This document shows positions 22,247 to 29,166 of a stretch of DNA of 29,166 bases, in pieces (within the stretch, counting starts at the first letter, position 1; the number at the start of each line of letters is the position of its first letter). The notes beneath the pieces were generated by a model, which was not told the DNA's origin, searched no databases, and worked only from the letters and a program-made list of their open reading frames with translations. Origin of the DNA: an uncultured archaeon (lineage in GTDB: Archaea; Thermoproteota; Nitrososphaeria; Nitrososphaerales; Nitrosopumilaceae); assembly GCA_950073955.1 (NCBI GenBank), contig CATMRH010000002.1, forward strand, positions 1 to 29,166. The letters run 5' to 3'. The translations under genes and the position numbers were made by a program.

Positions 22247-22960
22247 TTGTTGACACAAACAAAAGTAATTCCAATATTTCCTTTAGATCTAGTTTTATTT
22301 CCTAGACAAGAACTCCCACTTCGAATCTTTGAGCCTCGTTACAAGCAATTAGTTGATGATTGCATGTTAGGTGACGGTCAGTTTGGTGTATGTTTGATTG
22401 ACGAAAAAAATTCTGTAAACGGTTGGAATTCTCCTAAATTAGTTGGAACAATTGCAAAGATCACCAAATGTGAAGACATAGAGATTGATGGACTACAACT
22501 ACATATTGATACAATAGGTAGAAACTCGTTTAAAATTAAAAAAATTATTCCACCACCAATTCCTCAACCTACAAACTATGATCCACTTTCAGTAGAGGGA
22601 CATCAGGAAATATCTGAAATACATGAGAAAGTTGGAACTGAAGCAAAAATGTACATTCAAGCTGAAGTTGAAATGATTCCAGAAATTGATGAGAATATTT
22701 CACTAGACCAGTGGGAAAGACTAGTTGAATTATGGAAAAAGAAAACTGTTACACAAGCATTGCCTCAAGTTGTTGAACCACATACATTAGAACATGTTTT
22801 AGAGCAATACTATCTTACTACTGATACGCCTACAATTGATTACATTTATTCATTGTCTGCACTTGGTGCCAATGATCCAAATGATCTTCAACCAATTTTG
22901 GAGGCAACAATAATGGATGATTTGATTCAAAAAGTTGAAGAATTACTGACAGTAAAATAA
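22247..22960 (+). CDS. LON substrate-binding-domain protein (no protease domain)
   Basis: A 237-residue protein with the N-terminal domain of Lon proteases: IPIFPLDLVLFPRQELPLRIFEPRYKQLV at the start is the classic signature, followed by GQFGVCLID and the beta-barrel up to about residue 110. A helical second half completes the domain. There is no AAA+ ATPase or Ser-Lys protease part, so it is a stand-alone LON protein, perhaps recognising unfolded proteins. It begins at TTG (22247 or the next codon, 22250); an ATG at 22242 hits a stop after three codons. A weak TATA element (22219-22227) would put the transcript start at the TTG. It is 10 bases from the PEFG-CTERM gene. Confidence 0.85.
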   Translation: MLTQTKVIPIFPLDLVLFPRQELPLRIFEPRYKQLVDDCMLGDGQFGVCLIDEKNSVNGWNSPKLVGTIAKITKCEDIEIDGLQLHIDTIGRNSFKIKKIIPPPIPQPTNYDPLSVEGHQEISEIHEKVGTEAKMYIQAEVEMIPEIDENISLDQWERLVELWKKKTVTQALPQVVEPHTLEHVLEQYYLTTDTPTIDYIYSLSALGANDPNDLQPILEATIMDDLIQKVEELLTVK

Positions 22961-22970
22961 CCCTGATGAA

Positions 22971-24344
22971 ATGAAAATAATGTTGTCATTAACAAAATTT
23001 GGAATATTTGTAATGGTTGCATGTTTGTTGTTTCCAGCAAGTAGTGTTTATGGACATGGGTTGGGAATTGATACCCTTTCTTCAATAGATATCCAAGGAA
23101 AAGAAATCTCAATCTCAGTTGAGATGCCAATGTATTTTGAAAATGATCAAGAGCAGATCACAATTACTGCAATTGAAAAGGAAACAAAAGAAAATGCAAA
23201 AAATGTCACATTTCTAATTGGTTTGTTTCATGAAAATGAGCTAATTTTTAGAAATTATTTCTTTGCAGAAGATGGTATTTTACCAATTAAAATAACACCA
23301 ACACAAGAAGGCGAAGTAACAATTCATGGTGAGCAAGACTCTTTGCTTGGAGCATGGCATGGAACTGAATCCAATCCTATAGAAATTACAGGATCTCTGT
23401 TTGATTCAGGTGGCTTGTATAATTTTGAGATTGAAGTAAGAACTATTGATGAACCAACTAACATCATAGAAGACTCTGGCATCTATAATGCAGATCTGAG
23501 TATTATTGAGACTACATCTTACATTCAAAAAGATGCAGAAAACATTGATGTGAAATTTAGTGTACAGTCATATTTTGATAAAATTTCTAATTTTGAGTAC
23601 GATTCTGAGACTAAACAGGTAACATTTGAGATGCCATTTGACTGGAAAGAAAAACAAATGTCTCATGTGCCTGTGGTCCATTTAGAAGTCCATTTTCCAA
23701 GAGATTTTACTGAATTTTTGACTCCTAGTTACTTAGGTTATGCAAATGGAGTTGAGCTATTCAAGGCTTCAGTAATAATTGATGATTATACCGAAGAAGA
23801 TGAAAGAATAGTTCACCTTGTTTTGTTGCAAGATCATCTAAGATTTTTGAAAAATGAAATGAAAAAATCAGATGAACCATTACCTGACAATATTGTATTT
23901 ACACTATCTACTAGTGAAAACATCGAGTTACCTTTAGTTGCATATACAAAAAGTGAGGATTTTAAATTAAATCTCTCGTGGGATCCTGTAATAATAGAAC
24001 CAGGAATCAACACAAACTTTGTTTTTACTATTAGAGATGGGCAAACTAGTGAACCACTAAGAAATTCTGACTATACTTTTATAATTATTCAAAATGGAAA
24101 GGAAATTCATCGCACATCAGGAACCGCACAAATTGGTGGTGACTTTGAAAAATTCACATTTGCCGAAGATCAGACAGGTCCTATGATAATAAAATTTGAA
24201 AACATTCGAAATACTGGACAAGAAACTGAGTTTAGAATTGTTGTTGTACCAGAATTTGGAATCACCACATTGTTTATTTTAGTAACTTCAATAATTGGAA
24301 TGATTTTTGTTACTAGAAGAAATTCATTTAGATTTAATATCTAA
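22971..24344 (+). CDS. Secreted surface protein with PEFG-CTERM sorting signal
   Basis: A 457-residue secreted protein. The N-terminus is a signal peptide (about 1-29, ending VYGHG). The C-terminus has the archaeal sorting signal: PEFG at 427-430, a hydrophobic helix (TTLFILVTSIIGMIF) and a basic cluster RRNSF. Proteins with PEFG-CTERM are expected to be processed by an archaeosortase and linked to the cell surface. The ectodomain is beta-rich with several immunoglobulin-like segments (EITITAIEKETKENAKNVTF; TFIIIQNGKEIHR); no catalytic motif is recognised. It follows the LON-domain gene by 10 bases and converges on the regulator gene, overlapping it by four bases. Its place beside the metal importer suggests a link, but this is inference. 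Confidence 0.8.
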   Translation: MKIMLSLTKFGIFVMVACLLFPASSVYGHGLGIDTLSSIDIQGKEISISVEMPMYFENDQEQITITAIEKETKENAKNVTFLIGLFHENELIFRNYFFAEDGILPIKITPTQEGEVTIHGEQDSLLGAWHGTESNPIEITGSLFDSGGLYNFEIEVRTIDEPTNIIEDSGIYNADLSIIETTSYIQKDAENIDVKFSVQSYFDKISNFEYDSETKQVTFEMPFDWKEKQMSHVPVVHLEVHFPRDFTEFLTPSYLGYANGVELFKASVIIDDYTEEDERIVHLVLLQDHLRFLKNEMKKSDEPLPDNIVFTLSTSENIELPLVAYTKSEDFKLNLSWDPVIIEPGINTNFVFTIRDGQTSEPLRNSDYTFIIIQNGKEIHRTSGTAQIGGDFEKFTFAEDQTGPMIIKFENIRNTGQETEFRIVVVPEFGITTLFILVTSIIGMIFVTRRNSFRFNI

Positions 24345-24724
24345 AGTGCAACAAGCTTTACAGTATCCATGTTTCTGTTTGTTTGAAAATCTTTTGTCAT
24401 TGTAGTGACTTTTTCTGCATCACCATTCATAACAAAGAGCTCCATGCATTTTTCTTTCTCAATCTTACTATGAAGATGTGTTATAATTAGATCCTCAAAG
24501 TTATGAGTAATTCCTGAAACGACATGATCAAACTCGTCATTGTGTACAACCAAAAGAATGGCATGAATATCTCCAGCCAAATCTGACTTTTGTTTTTCCT
24601 CAGAAACAAACGCTCTAATCCCAGCTCTGATGGCTTCAGATCTACCTGAAAATCCCATGGATGATTGTAATTTATCCAATTCCGAGAGAATTTCATCATT
24701 TAATGAGATTGAAACTATTGGCAT
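24341..24724 (-). CDS. NikR-like metal-responsive ribbon-helix-helix regulator
   Basis: A 127-residue transcription regulator. Residues 1-45 form a ribbon-helix-helix DNA-binding domain (VSISLNDEILSELDKLQ, then RSEAIRAGIRAFV). Residues 53-127 form the ACT-like metal-sensing domain of NikR. Aligned with E. coli NikR, His76, His87 and Cys95 correspond to His74, His85 and Cys93, but His89 is replaced by Lys87, with an extra His83 nearby (THLHSKIEKEKC). It is divergent from a zinc-type ABC importer, so it probably represses that importer and perhaps itself. A TATA box at 24745-24752 predicts a leaderless transcript. Which metal is sensed cannot be fixed. Confidence 0.88.
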   Translation of the reverse strand: MPIVSISLNDEILSELDKLQSSMGFSGRSEAIRAGIRAFVSEEKQKSDLAGDIHAILLVVHNDEFDHVVSGITHNFEDLIITHLHSKIEKEKCMELFVMNGDAEKVTTMTKDFQTNRNMDTVKLVAL

Positions 24725-24744
24725 ATGCCTAATGTTATTAATTA

Positions 24745-24752
24745 TCTTATAA
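24745..24752 (-). promoter_or_regulatory. TATA box for NikR-like regulator gene
   Basis: The minus strand reads CTTATAAG, a palindrome, centred about 25 bases before the ATG at 24724. Transcription should start at or next to the start codon. Confidence 0.5.
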
Positions 24753-24775
24753 GTTTAACAATAAATGTTATTAAT

Positions 24776-24783
24776 ATTTTATA
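24776..24783 (+). promoter_or_regulatory. TATA box for the zinc-type ABC importer
   Basis: ATTTTATA is centred about 35 bases before the GTG at 24815, for a leader of roughly ten bases. Repeats 2 and 3 of the TTATTAAT set flank it. Confidence 0.5.
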
Positions 24784-24814
24784 GATTTATTAATAATTTA
24801 CATTGAGCTAATTA

Positions 24815-25720
24815 GTGAATATACAAATCAAGCTTGCAATAATTGCAATAGCAATAGTAATTCCATTAAGCTCAATTGCCGTTTACGGAACTAATTCGAA
24901 CCAACAATTTACAATAACTGATAGTTCAAAACTACAAGTTATCTCATCATTTTATACACTTCACGAATTTTCACAAAATATTGGACAAGAAAAAGTAGAT
25001 GTTACTTTACTTGTTCCTGTTGGAGTTGAACCACACGATTGGGGACCAACTATTAAGGATGTACAAAGAATGCAAAAGTCTGATTTAATTATTATCAATG
25101 GAATAGGTTTTGAAAATTGGGTTGATAATTTAGATGAAACTGATTACCAAGGAGTTATTGTTGATACCAGTAATGGAATTTTAGTTAGGAATTTTGATCA
25201 AGAACAAATTAATTCTTCTGGAGATCCACACATCTGGTTAAACCCTGTTTATGCAAAAATACAAGTGCAAAATATTGCCAATGCTTTTTCTAATTCAGAT
25301 CCTGACAATCAACAATATTATCAATCCAATGCAGCAAAGTACATTGAACAATTAGATTTACTTGATTTAAAAATTCGCAATGAATTATCTGATTGCAATC
25401 AAGATTTTGTAGCTTTTCATGACGCATTTTCATATTTTGCAGATGAATATAATCTAAATCAACATACAATCATTTCATCAAATTCTCCTCATGGAGAAGC
25501 CACAGCAAGAACATTAGAAGAAATAATTTCTACATCTAGAGAATTAAATATTAAAGTAATTTTTAGTGAAGAGAATGTTAATACTAGAACATCTGAAATA
25601 ATTGCAAATGAAATAGATGGAAAAGTTTTAGTTTTATCTACATTAGAAATTTTTTCTGATGGAACTTACATTTCTAAAATGACTGAAAATCTTAACAATT
25701 TAAGAGAGGCATTATGTTGA
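24815..25720 (+). CDS. znuA: Metal ABC transporter substrate-binding protein (ZnuA-like)
   Basis: A 301-residue cluster A-I solute-binding protein. The N-terminal segment (1-24, IAIAIVIPLSSIAVYG) is a signal or membrane anchor without a lipobox cysteine. Metal ligands on the family pattern are His74 in VEPHDWGP, His139 in DPHIWLNP and His202 in FHDAF; three histidines indicate zinc rather than manganese. The late aspartate ligand (LDPLG in other members) reads LSTLE here, so the fourth ligand may be Glu278 or missing. It lacks the His-rich loop of bacterial ZnuA. It starts at GTG (24815) and overlaps the ATPase gene by seven bases. Confidence 0.88.
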   Translation: MNIQIKLAIIAIAIVIPLSSIAVYGTNSNQQFTITDSSKLQVISSFYTLHEFSQNIGQEKVDVTLLVPVGVEPHDWGPTIKDVQRMQKSDLIIINGIGFENWVDNLDETDYQGVIVDTSNGILVRNFDQEQINSSGDPHIWLNPVYAKIQVQNIANAFSNSDPDNQQYYQSNAAKYIEQLDLLDLKIRNELSDCNQDFVAFHDAFSYFADEYNLNQHTIISSNSPHGEATARTLEEIISTSRELNIKVIFSEENVNTRTSEIIANEIDGKVLVLSTLEIFSDGTYISKMTENLNNLREALC

Positions 25721-26436
25721 AAGTAGTTGAAATTAACAATCTTACAGTTCAATATCCAGATGTTAAAGCCCTTGATGACGTGAGCTTTGTGATCAATCAG
25801 GGAGATTTTCTAGGCATAATTGGGCCTAATGGTGCAGGAAAATCCACTCTTTTTGATTCAATGCTAGGACTTAACACAAAATACAAAGGAACTATCAAAT
25901 TTTTTGGTAAGGATATTAGAAAATCAAAAAATTATCTTAAAGAAATTGGATATGTACCACAAAAACCAATCTTTGAAAAAAATTTTCCAGTAACAGTTAA
26001 CGATGTTGTAAGAATGGGTTTGAGAAATGAATCTGATGAAAATAGAATTGATGAAATTTTACAACAATTATGGATACATGAACTAAGCAACAGAAGAATT
26101 GGTGAATTGTCTGGAGGACAGCAACAACGAGTCTTTATTGCAAAAGCTTTAGTAAATAACCCAAAAATTCTGATTCTAGATGAACCTGTAACAGGAATTG
26201 ATCAACAAAGCATAGAATTGTTCTACAGCATTCTCCGCGAATTAAATTCTAAACAAAAAATTACTATTATCTGGTCTTCTCATGATTTGGACGCAGTTAA
26301 TCAACTAGCAAATCATGTAGCATGTCTAAATAGAACATTATTTTTCCATGGTGAATCTGAAAAATTCTTTTCTGATGATAAACTTGTCAAGCAATATTCT
26401 GAGGCCTCAATGCAAGAACATATGCATCATCATTAG
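25714..26436 (+). CDS. znuC: Metal ABC transporter ATP-binding protein (ZnuC-like)
   Basis: A 240-residue ABC ATPase that powers import. Walker A is GPNGAGKST (near 37-45), the ABC signature LSGGQQQR is near 131-138, Walker B is ILILDEP, and the switch histidine is in WSSHD. The C-terminal tail QEHMHHH is histidine-rich, as in some zinc importers, and could hold metal. It starts at ATG in an overlap with the znuA-like stop and has a GAGAGG ribosome-binding site (25704-25709) inside that gene. The permease gene starts two bases after its stop. Confidence 0.94.
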   Translation: MLKVVEINNLTVQYPDVKALDDVSFVINQGDFLGIIGPNGAGKSTLFDSMLGLNTKYKGTIKFFGKDIRKSKNYLKEIGYVPQKPIFEKNFPVTVNDVVRMGLRNESDENRIDEILQQLWIHELSNRRIGELSGGQQQRVFIAKALVNNPKILILDEPVTGIDQQSIELFYSILRELNSKQKITIIWSSHDLDAVNQLANHVACLNRTLFFHGESEKFFSDDKLVKQYSEASMQEHMHHH

Positions 26437-26438
26437 TC

Positions 26439-27257
26439 ATGTCTCTAGAAATTCTAACTTACAGTTTTATGCATAGAGCATTAATTTCTGGAATTGCAAT
26501 TGCAATTCTTTGTTCAGTTGTTGGATTATTTCTGGTTTTAAGACGTTATTCATTATTTGGTGATGCAATTGCACATTCATCATTTGGTGGAATTGCATTA
26601 GGTTTGTTAGTTGGTATCTATCCATTATGGACTGCTTATGGTGTTTCAATAGTTAGTGCACTTATTATTACAAAACTCAAAGACAGATACAACATATCTG
26701 GTGATGCATCTATTGCAGTACTTTTATCATCAGGAATAGCAATTGGTCTCGTAATTATTGGATTTTCAGGAGGTTTTACAATTGATATCTTTAGTTTTCT
26801 CTTTGGAAGTATTCTTCTTGTTAGCGTAGATGACACTGTTCTAATCTTATCATTAACTGGAATAATTCTAATTGTAATTTTATTATTATATCGACAAATT
26901 CTTTATTCAACATTTAATGAAGAACAAGCAAAAGTTAGTGGAATTCCTGTAGAAAAAATAAACTATTTGATAGTGTTTATGGCAGGAATAACTGTAGTCA
27001 CATCAATCCAACTTGTGGGTGTTTTGTTAATTTCAGCTTTGTTTGTGATTCCTAATGTGACTGCAATTATGTATGGCAAAGGCTTCAAACAAACGGCTAT
27101 AATTTCAATGAGTTTTTCTGTTTTCTCTGTAGTGACAGGAATTCTGATCTCTTACGTCTTTGATATTACTCCTGCAGGAACTATTGTTTTATTGTCAATT
27201 GGCTTACTTGCAGGAACTATGGTAATAAAATCTGCTGGACTATTATCTAAGAATTAA
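26439..27257 (+). CDS. znuB: Metal ABC transporter permease (ZnuB-like)
   Basis: A 272-residue membrane protein with about eight transmembrane helices, of the ABC-3 family. Typical patterns are VVGLFLVLRRYSLFGDAIAH, SFGGIALG, STFNEEQAKVSGIPVEKINY (the loop that couples to the ATPase) and QLVGVLLISALFVIPNVTA. The preceding ATPase and binding protein genes complete the importer. Its 3' end overlaps the convergent CopD/propeller gene by 11 bases. The metal is zinc by partner evidence, but this family also contains manganese and iron importers. Confidence 0.94.
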   Translation: MSLEILTYSFMHRALISGIAIAILCSVVGLFLVLRRYSLFGDAIAHSSFGGIALGLLVGIYPLWTAYGVSIVSALIITKLKDRYNISGDASIAVLLSSGIAIGLVIIGFSGGFTIDIFSFLFGSILLVSVDDTVLILSLTGIILIVILLLYRQILYSTFNEEQAKVSGIPVEKINYLIVFMAGITVVTSIQLVGVLLISALFVIPNVTAIMYGKGFKQTAIISMSFSVFSVVTGILISYVFDITPAGTIVLLSIGLLAGTMVIKSAGLLSKN

Positions 27258-29166
27258 TCAGCGAATTTAATCTTCTTTTATCTTGTATACTTTTTACATA
27301 AAACAATGATGTTGCAATAATTCCTAATGCAATTAGTGGTGATGCAATCTCTGTATACTTTAATTCAAAGTCATTTGTTGTTTGTATTTGTGAAGTAATT
27401 ACTGGAATTTCTGTAATCTTTACTGTTCCAATCTTGTTTGCTTGTTGCTCGACAAACCATACATTATCATTTCCATCTGATGTCATAAATTGAATGAATG
27501 ATGTTTCAGTTGGAACTGGAACTTCAATCAAATTATTATTATTGGGATCATACACTCCAATGTTATCTACTGTATGCTGTGCAAACCAAATGTTTCCATA
27601 CTTATCAAATGTCATTCCAAATGGTAATGCATCTTTATCAGGAACTGAAATTCTTTCAAATGTTTCTAAAACTGGGTTGAATTTGGTTATGGCCAAGCCT
27701 GTATGCTCTGCAATCCACAGATTTCCATCATCATCAAAAATCAAGGCTTCTGGAGCCTGAAGTAACACTTCACTTGAAATTTGAGTCATTTGGTTATTCT
27801 TTGGATCAATGAATCCAATTTCACCTGAACCACTTGTTGAATACCAAATGTTTCCATCTTCATCAATTGTTAATGCAAATGGTAGTGATTCTCTATCTGA
27901 GAATATGATTTCTTCAAACACATCAAGTTCTGGTGAATATTTTAGAATTTTATATTTATTGACAATTGTAATCCAAATATTTCCATCAAAATCTGCTTGA
28001 ATGAATATTGGTTTATTCTCTGAAATTACTGGATCTAGTTTTGGAATTGTTTTTGTTGTAATTTGTTTGGTATCTGGATCAAAGAACCCAATTTGATTTC
28101 TTGGTGTATCTGTAAACCAAATTCTTCCTTTATTGTCTTGTGTTAGAAATACTGTAGATAACCCATCAAATGAATATGAGGAAAATTCCTGTGTATCAAG
28201 TGAAAATTGCCACAAACGAGGAGATGATGCATCACTTATCCAGATAGAATCTTTCCCATCATACAATGGGAAAAGAGGCTTTGCATCTTCTGGTAATTCA
28301 TATTCAATAATTTGCGTTTGGATGTTAGTTAATCTTGGTTTTACAAGTAAATTCATTATTATTGATTCGTTAGCATTTTCAGTTCTTTGAGCTTCAATTT
28401 CCACTTGCCATTCTCCAGAAAATCCAAATGTTAATTCCCCTTGATGTTCGATTGGGTCTGACAGCTTTTTAATTGACATTGGTACTTCAATTGATGAAAT
28501 ATTTTTTGATGGATTTGATACTTTTACTTTGATTTGATCAGAATCATATAGTTGGTTACTATCAAAGTCGCTCACTTTAACACTAATTGCGTTTGCTCCA
28601 CTTGTAAATGGAGAAATTTCTATATCGAATTTTGCATTCTCAGTAAATTCTACAGTCTTAAACCCATAGACAATCTCTTGTGCATCAACTTTTTGAATTT
28701 CTCCTGCTGGAAGAGTTCCATTTGTTAGTAATGCAACTACTCCTAACAATATGATTCCTAATGCCGCATCAACTTTGAGTGTTCTCTTTAGCTTTTTATG
28801 TACAGTAATTTTTCCTGATTGAAGATTTTTCTCTGCATTCTTTTGTACTCTGAACTGGAAAAATCCTCCTAGTCCAATCATTATTGCAGCAATTGTTATT
28901 TTTATAATAATTAATTGACCATATACTGATTCTGTAATTAGTTCTACATCACTTTCTAGGAACCATAATAAAGTTGGTCCTGTAATAATCAGAACTCCTA
29001 CTGCAATGATAAACGCAATTGAAAATCTTGGAATTACTACTAGACTCATTTTTTCTCGAATTGGTTCTTTTAGTTGTGAAAATGTTGGTAATAATGTGAA
29101 AACAAAATAGAATATTCCACCTATCCATATTGCTGAAACCAAATTATGTATGTAATCTAAAACAAG
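27247..29166 (-). CDS. CopD-like membrane protein with seven-bladed Vgb-like propeller (5' partial)
   Basis: The frame stays open to the window edge with no start codon needed inside, so the N-terminus is missing; 639 residues are visible. The first about 165 residues hold CopD-type transmembrane helices (LDYIHNLVSAIWIGGIFYF). A beta-sandwich outside domain (about 170-285) follows, then seven repeats of the kind GNIWF/GNLWI (for example DNKGRIWFTDTP, DEDGNIWYSTSG, DDDGNLWIAEHT, DKYGNIWFAQHT), which form a virginiamycin-lyase-like propeller. A C-terminal transmembrane helix ends the protein. CopD proteins move copper into the cell, which suits an archaeon rich in copper enzymes. The lyase activity is not implied by the propeller alone. 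Confidence 0.85.
   Translation of the reverse strand, partial: LVLDYIHNLVSAIWIGGIFYFVFTLLPTFSQLKEPIREKMSLVVIPRFSIAFIIAVGVLIITGPTLLWFLESDVELITESVYGQLIIIKITIAAIMIGLGGFFQFRVQKNAEKNLQSGKITVHKKLKRTLKVDAALGIILLGVVALLTNGTLPAGEIQKVDAQEIVYGFKTVEFTENAKFDIEISPFTSGANAISVKVSDFDSNQLYDSDQIKVKVSNPSKNISSIEVPMSIKKLSDPIEHQGELTFGFSGEWQVEIEAQRTENANESIIMNLLVKPRLTNIQTQIIEYELPEDAKPLFPLYDGKDSIWISDASSPRLWQFSLDTQEFSSYSFDGLSTVFLTQDNKGRIWFTDTPRNQIGFFDPDTKQITTKTIPKLDPVISENKPIFIQADFDGNIWITIVNKYKILKYSPELDVFEEIIFSDRESLPFALTIDEDGNIWYSTSGSGEIGFIDPKNNQMTQISSEVLLQAPEALIFDDDGNLWIAEHTGLAITKFNPVLETFERISVPDKDALPFGMTFDKYGNIWFAQHTVDNIGVYDPNNNNLIEVPVPTETSFIQFMTSDGNDNVWFVEQQANKIGTVKITEIPVITSQIQTTNDFELKYTEIASPLIALGIIATSLFYVKSIQDKRRLNSLINS

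Larger units (their letters stand above)
24731..24796. repeat. Three TTATTAAT repeats: likely regulator operator
   Basis: AATGTTATTAAT occurs at 24731-24742 and again at 24764-24775, 33 bases apart (about three helix turns). A palindrome TTATTAATAA is at 24787-24796. Copy 1 lies between the TATA box and the start of the regulator gene; copies 2 and 3 flank the TATA box of the importer. This arrangement is what auto-repression plus repression of the importer would need. AT-rich chance cannot be excluded. Confidence 0.55.

Overview
The window looks like part of the genome of an ammonia-oxidising archaeon (Nitrososphaeria/Thaumarchaeota, probably Nitrosopumilaceae-like). Pointers are low GC, an archaeal A/V-type ATP synthase, an Amt ammonium transporter with an N-terminal signal peptide, a secreted protein ending in a PEFG-type C-terminal sorting signal, archaeal PyrI/PyrB and PyrH, and TATA boxes placed so that many genes would have leaderless transcripts. 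This assignment rests on recognition and no search was run. I see no tRNA, rRNA, CRISPR array, transposase or phage gene. Once short genes are counted, no stretch over 300 bases lacks a gene.

Layout. Positions 16-3814 (+) hold an S-layer-like surface protein, a coiled-coil membrane protein, a possible 22-residue membrane peptide, a two-helix membrane protein and an ABC1/UbiB kinase. Positions 3816-4427 (-) hold Hsp20 and a 41-residue C2H2 zinc-finger protein. Positions 4520-7013 (+) are an overlapping trio: thymidylate kinase-like protein, HD phosphohydrolase, UMP kinase. Positions 7014-8213 hold an unknown minus-strand protein, an LEA14-like membrane protein and a 36-residue membrane microprotein with a strong TATA box. 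Positions 8259-10942 (-) run, in transcription order, from an unknown protein through ATP synthase subunit C and a two-helix membrane protein to a Cas4/RecB-like protein with an apparently eroded active site. Positions 11069-13481 (+) carry amt and a two-domain rhodanese.

Positions 13515-20739 are the ATP synthase locus. Subunit I plus a 28-residue membrane peptide run leftward. E, A, B, D and a translationally coupled 43-residue peptide run rightward, and the proteolipid K follows with its own promoter. Subunit C lies 3.4 kb away and subunit F is not in the window. Positions 20765-22197 carry pyrI and pyrB, divergent with overlapping promoters. A LON-domain protein and the PEFG-CTERM surface protein follow.

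The right end is a metal-homeostasis region. A NikR-like ribbon-helix-helix regulator (-) faces a zinc-type ABC importer (binding protein, ATPase with a His-rich tail, permease). The 90-bp gap between them carries three copies of TTATTAAT lying on the promoter elements of both sides. A CopD-like membrane protein joined to a seven-bladed propeller (-, cut by the window end) overlaps the permease tail. The strongest candidates for something undescribed are this regulator/operator unit, whose metal site has one His changed to Lys, and the unlisted short genes at the ATP synthase locus and at 8103-8213.
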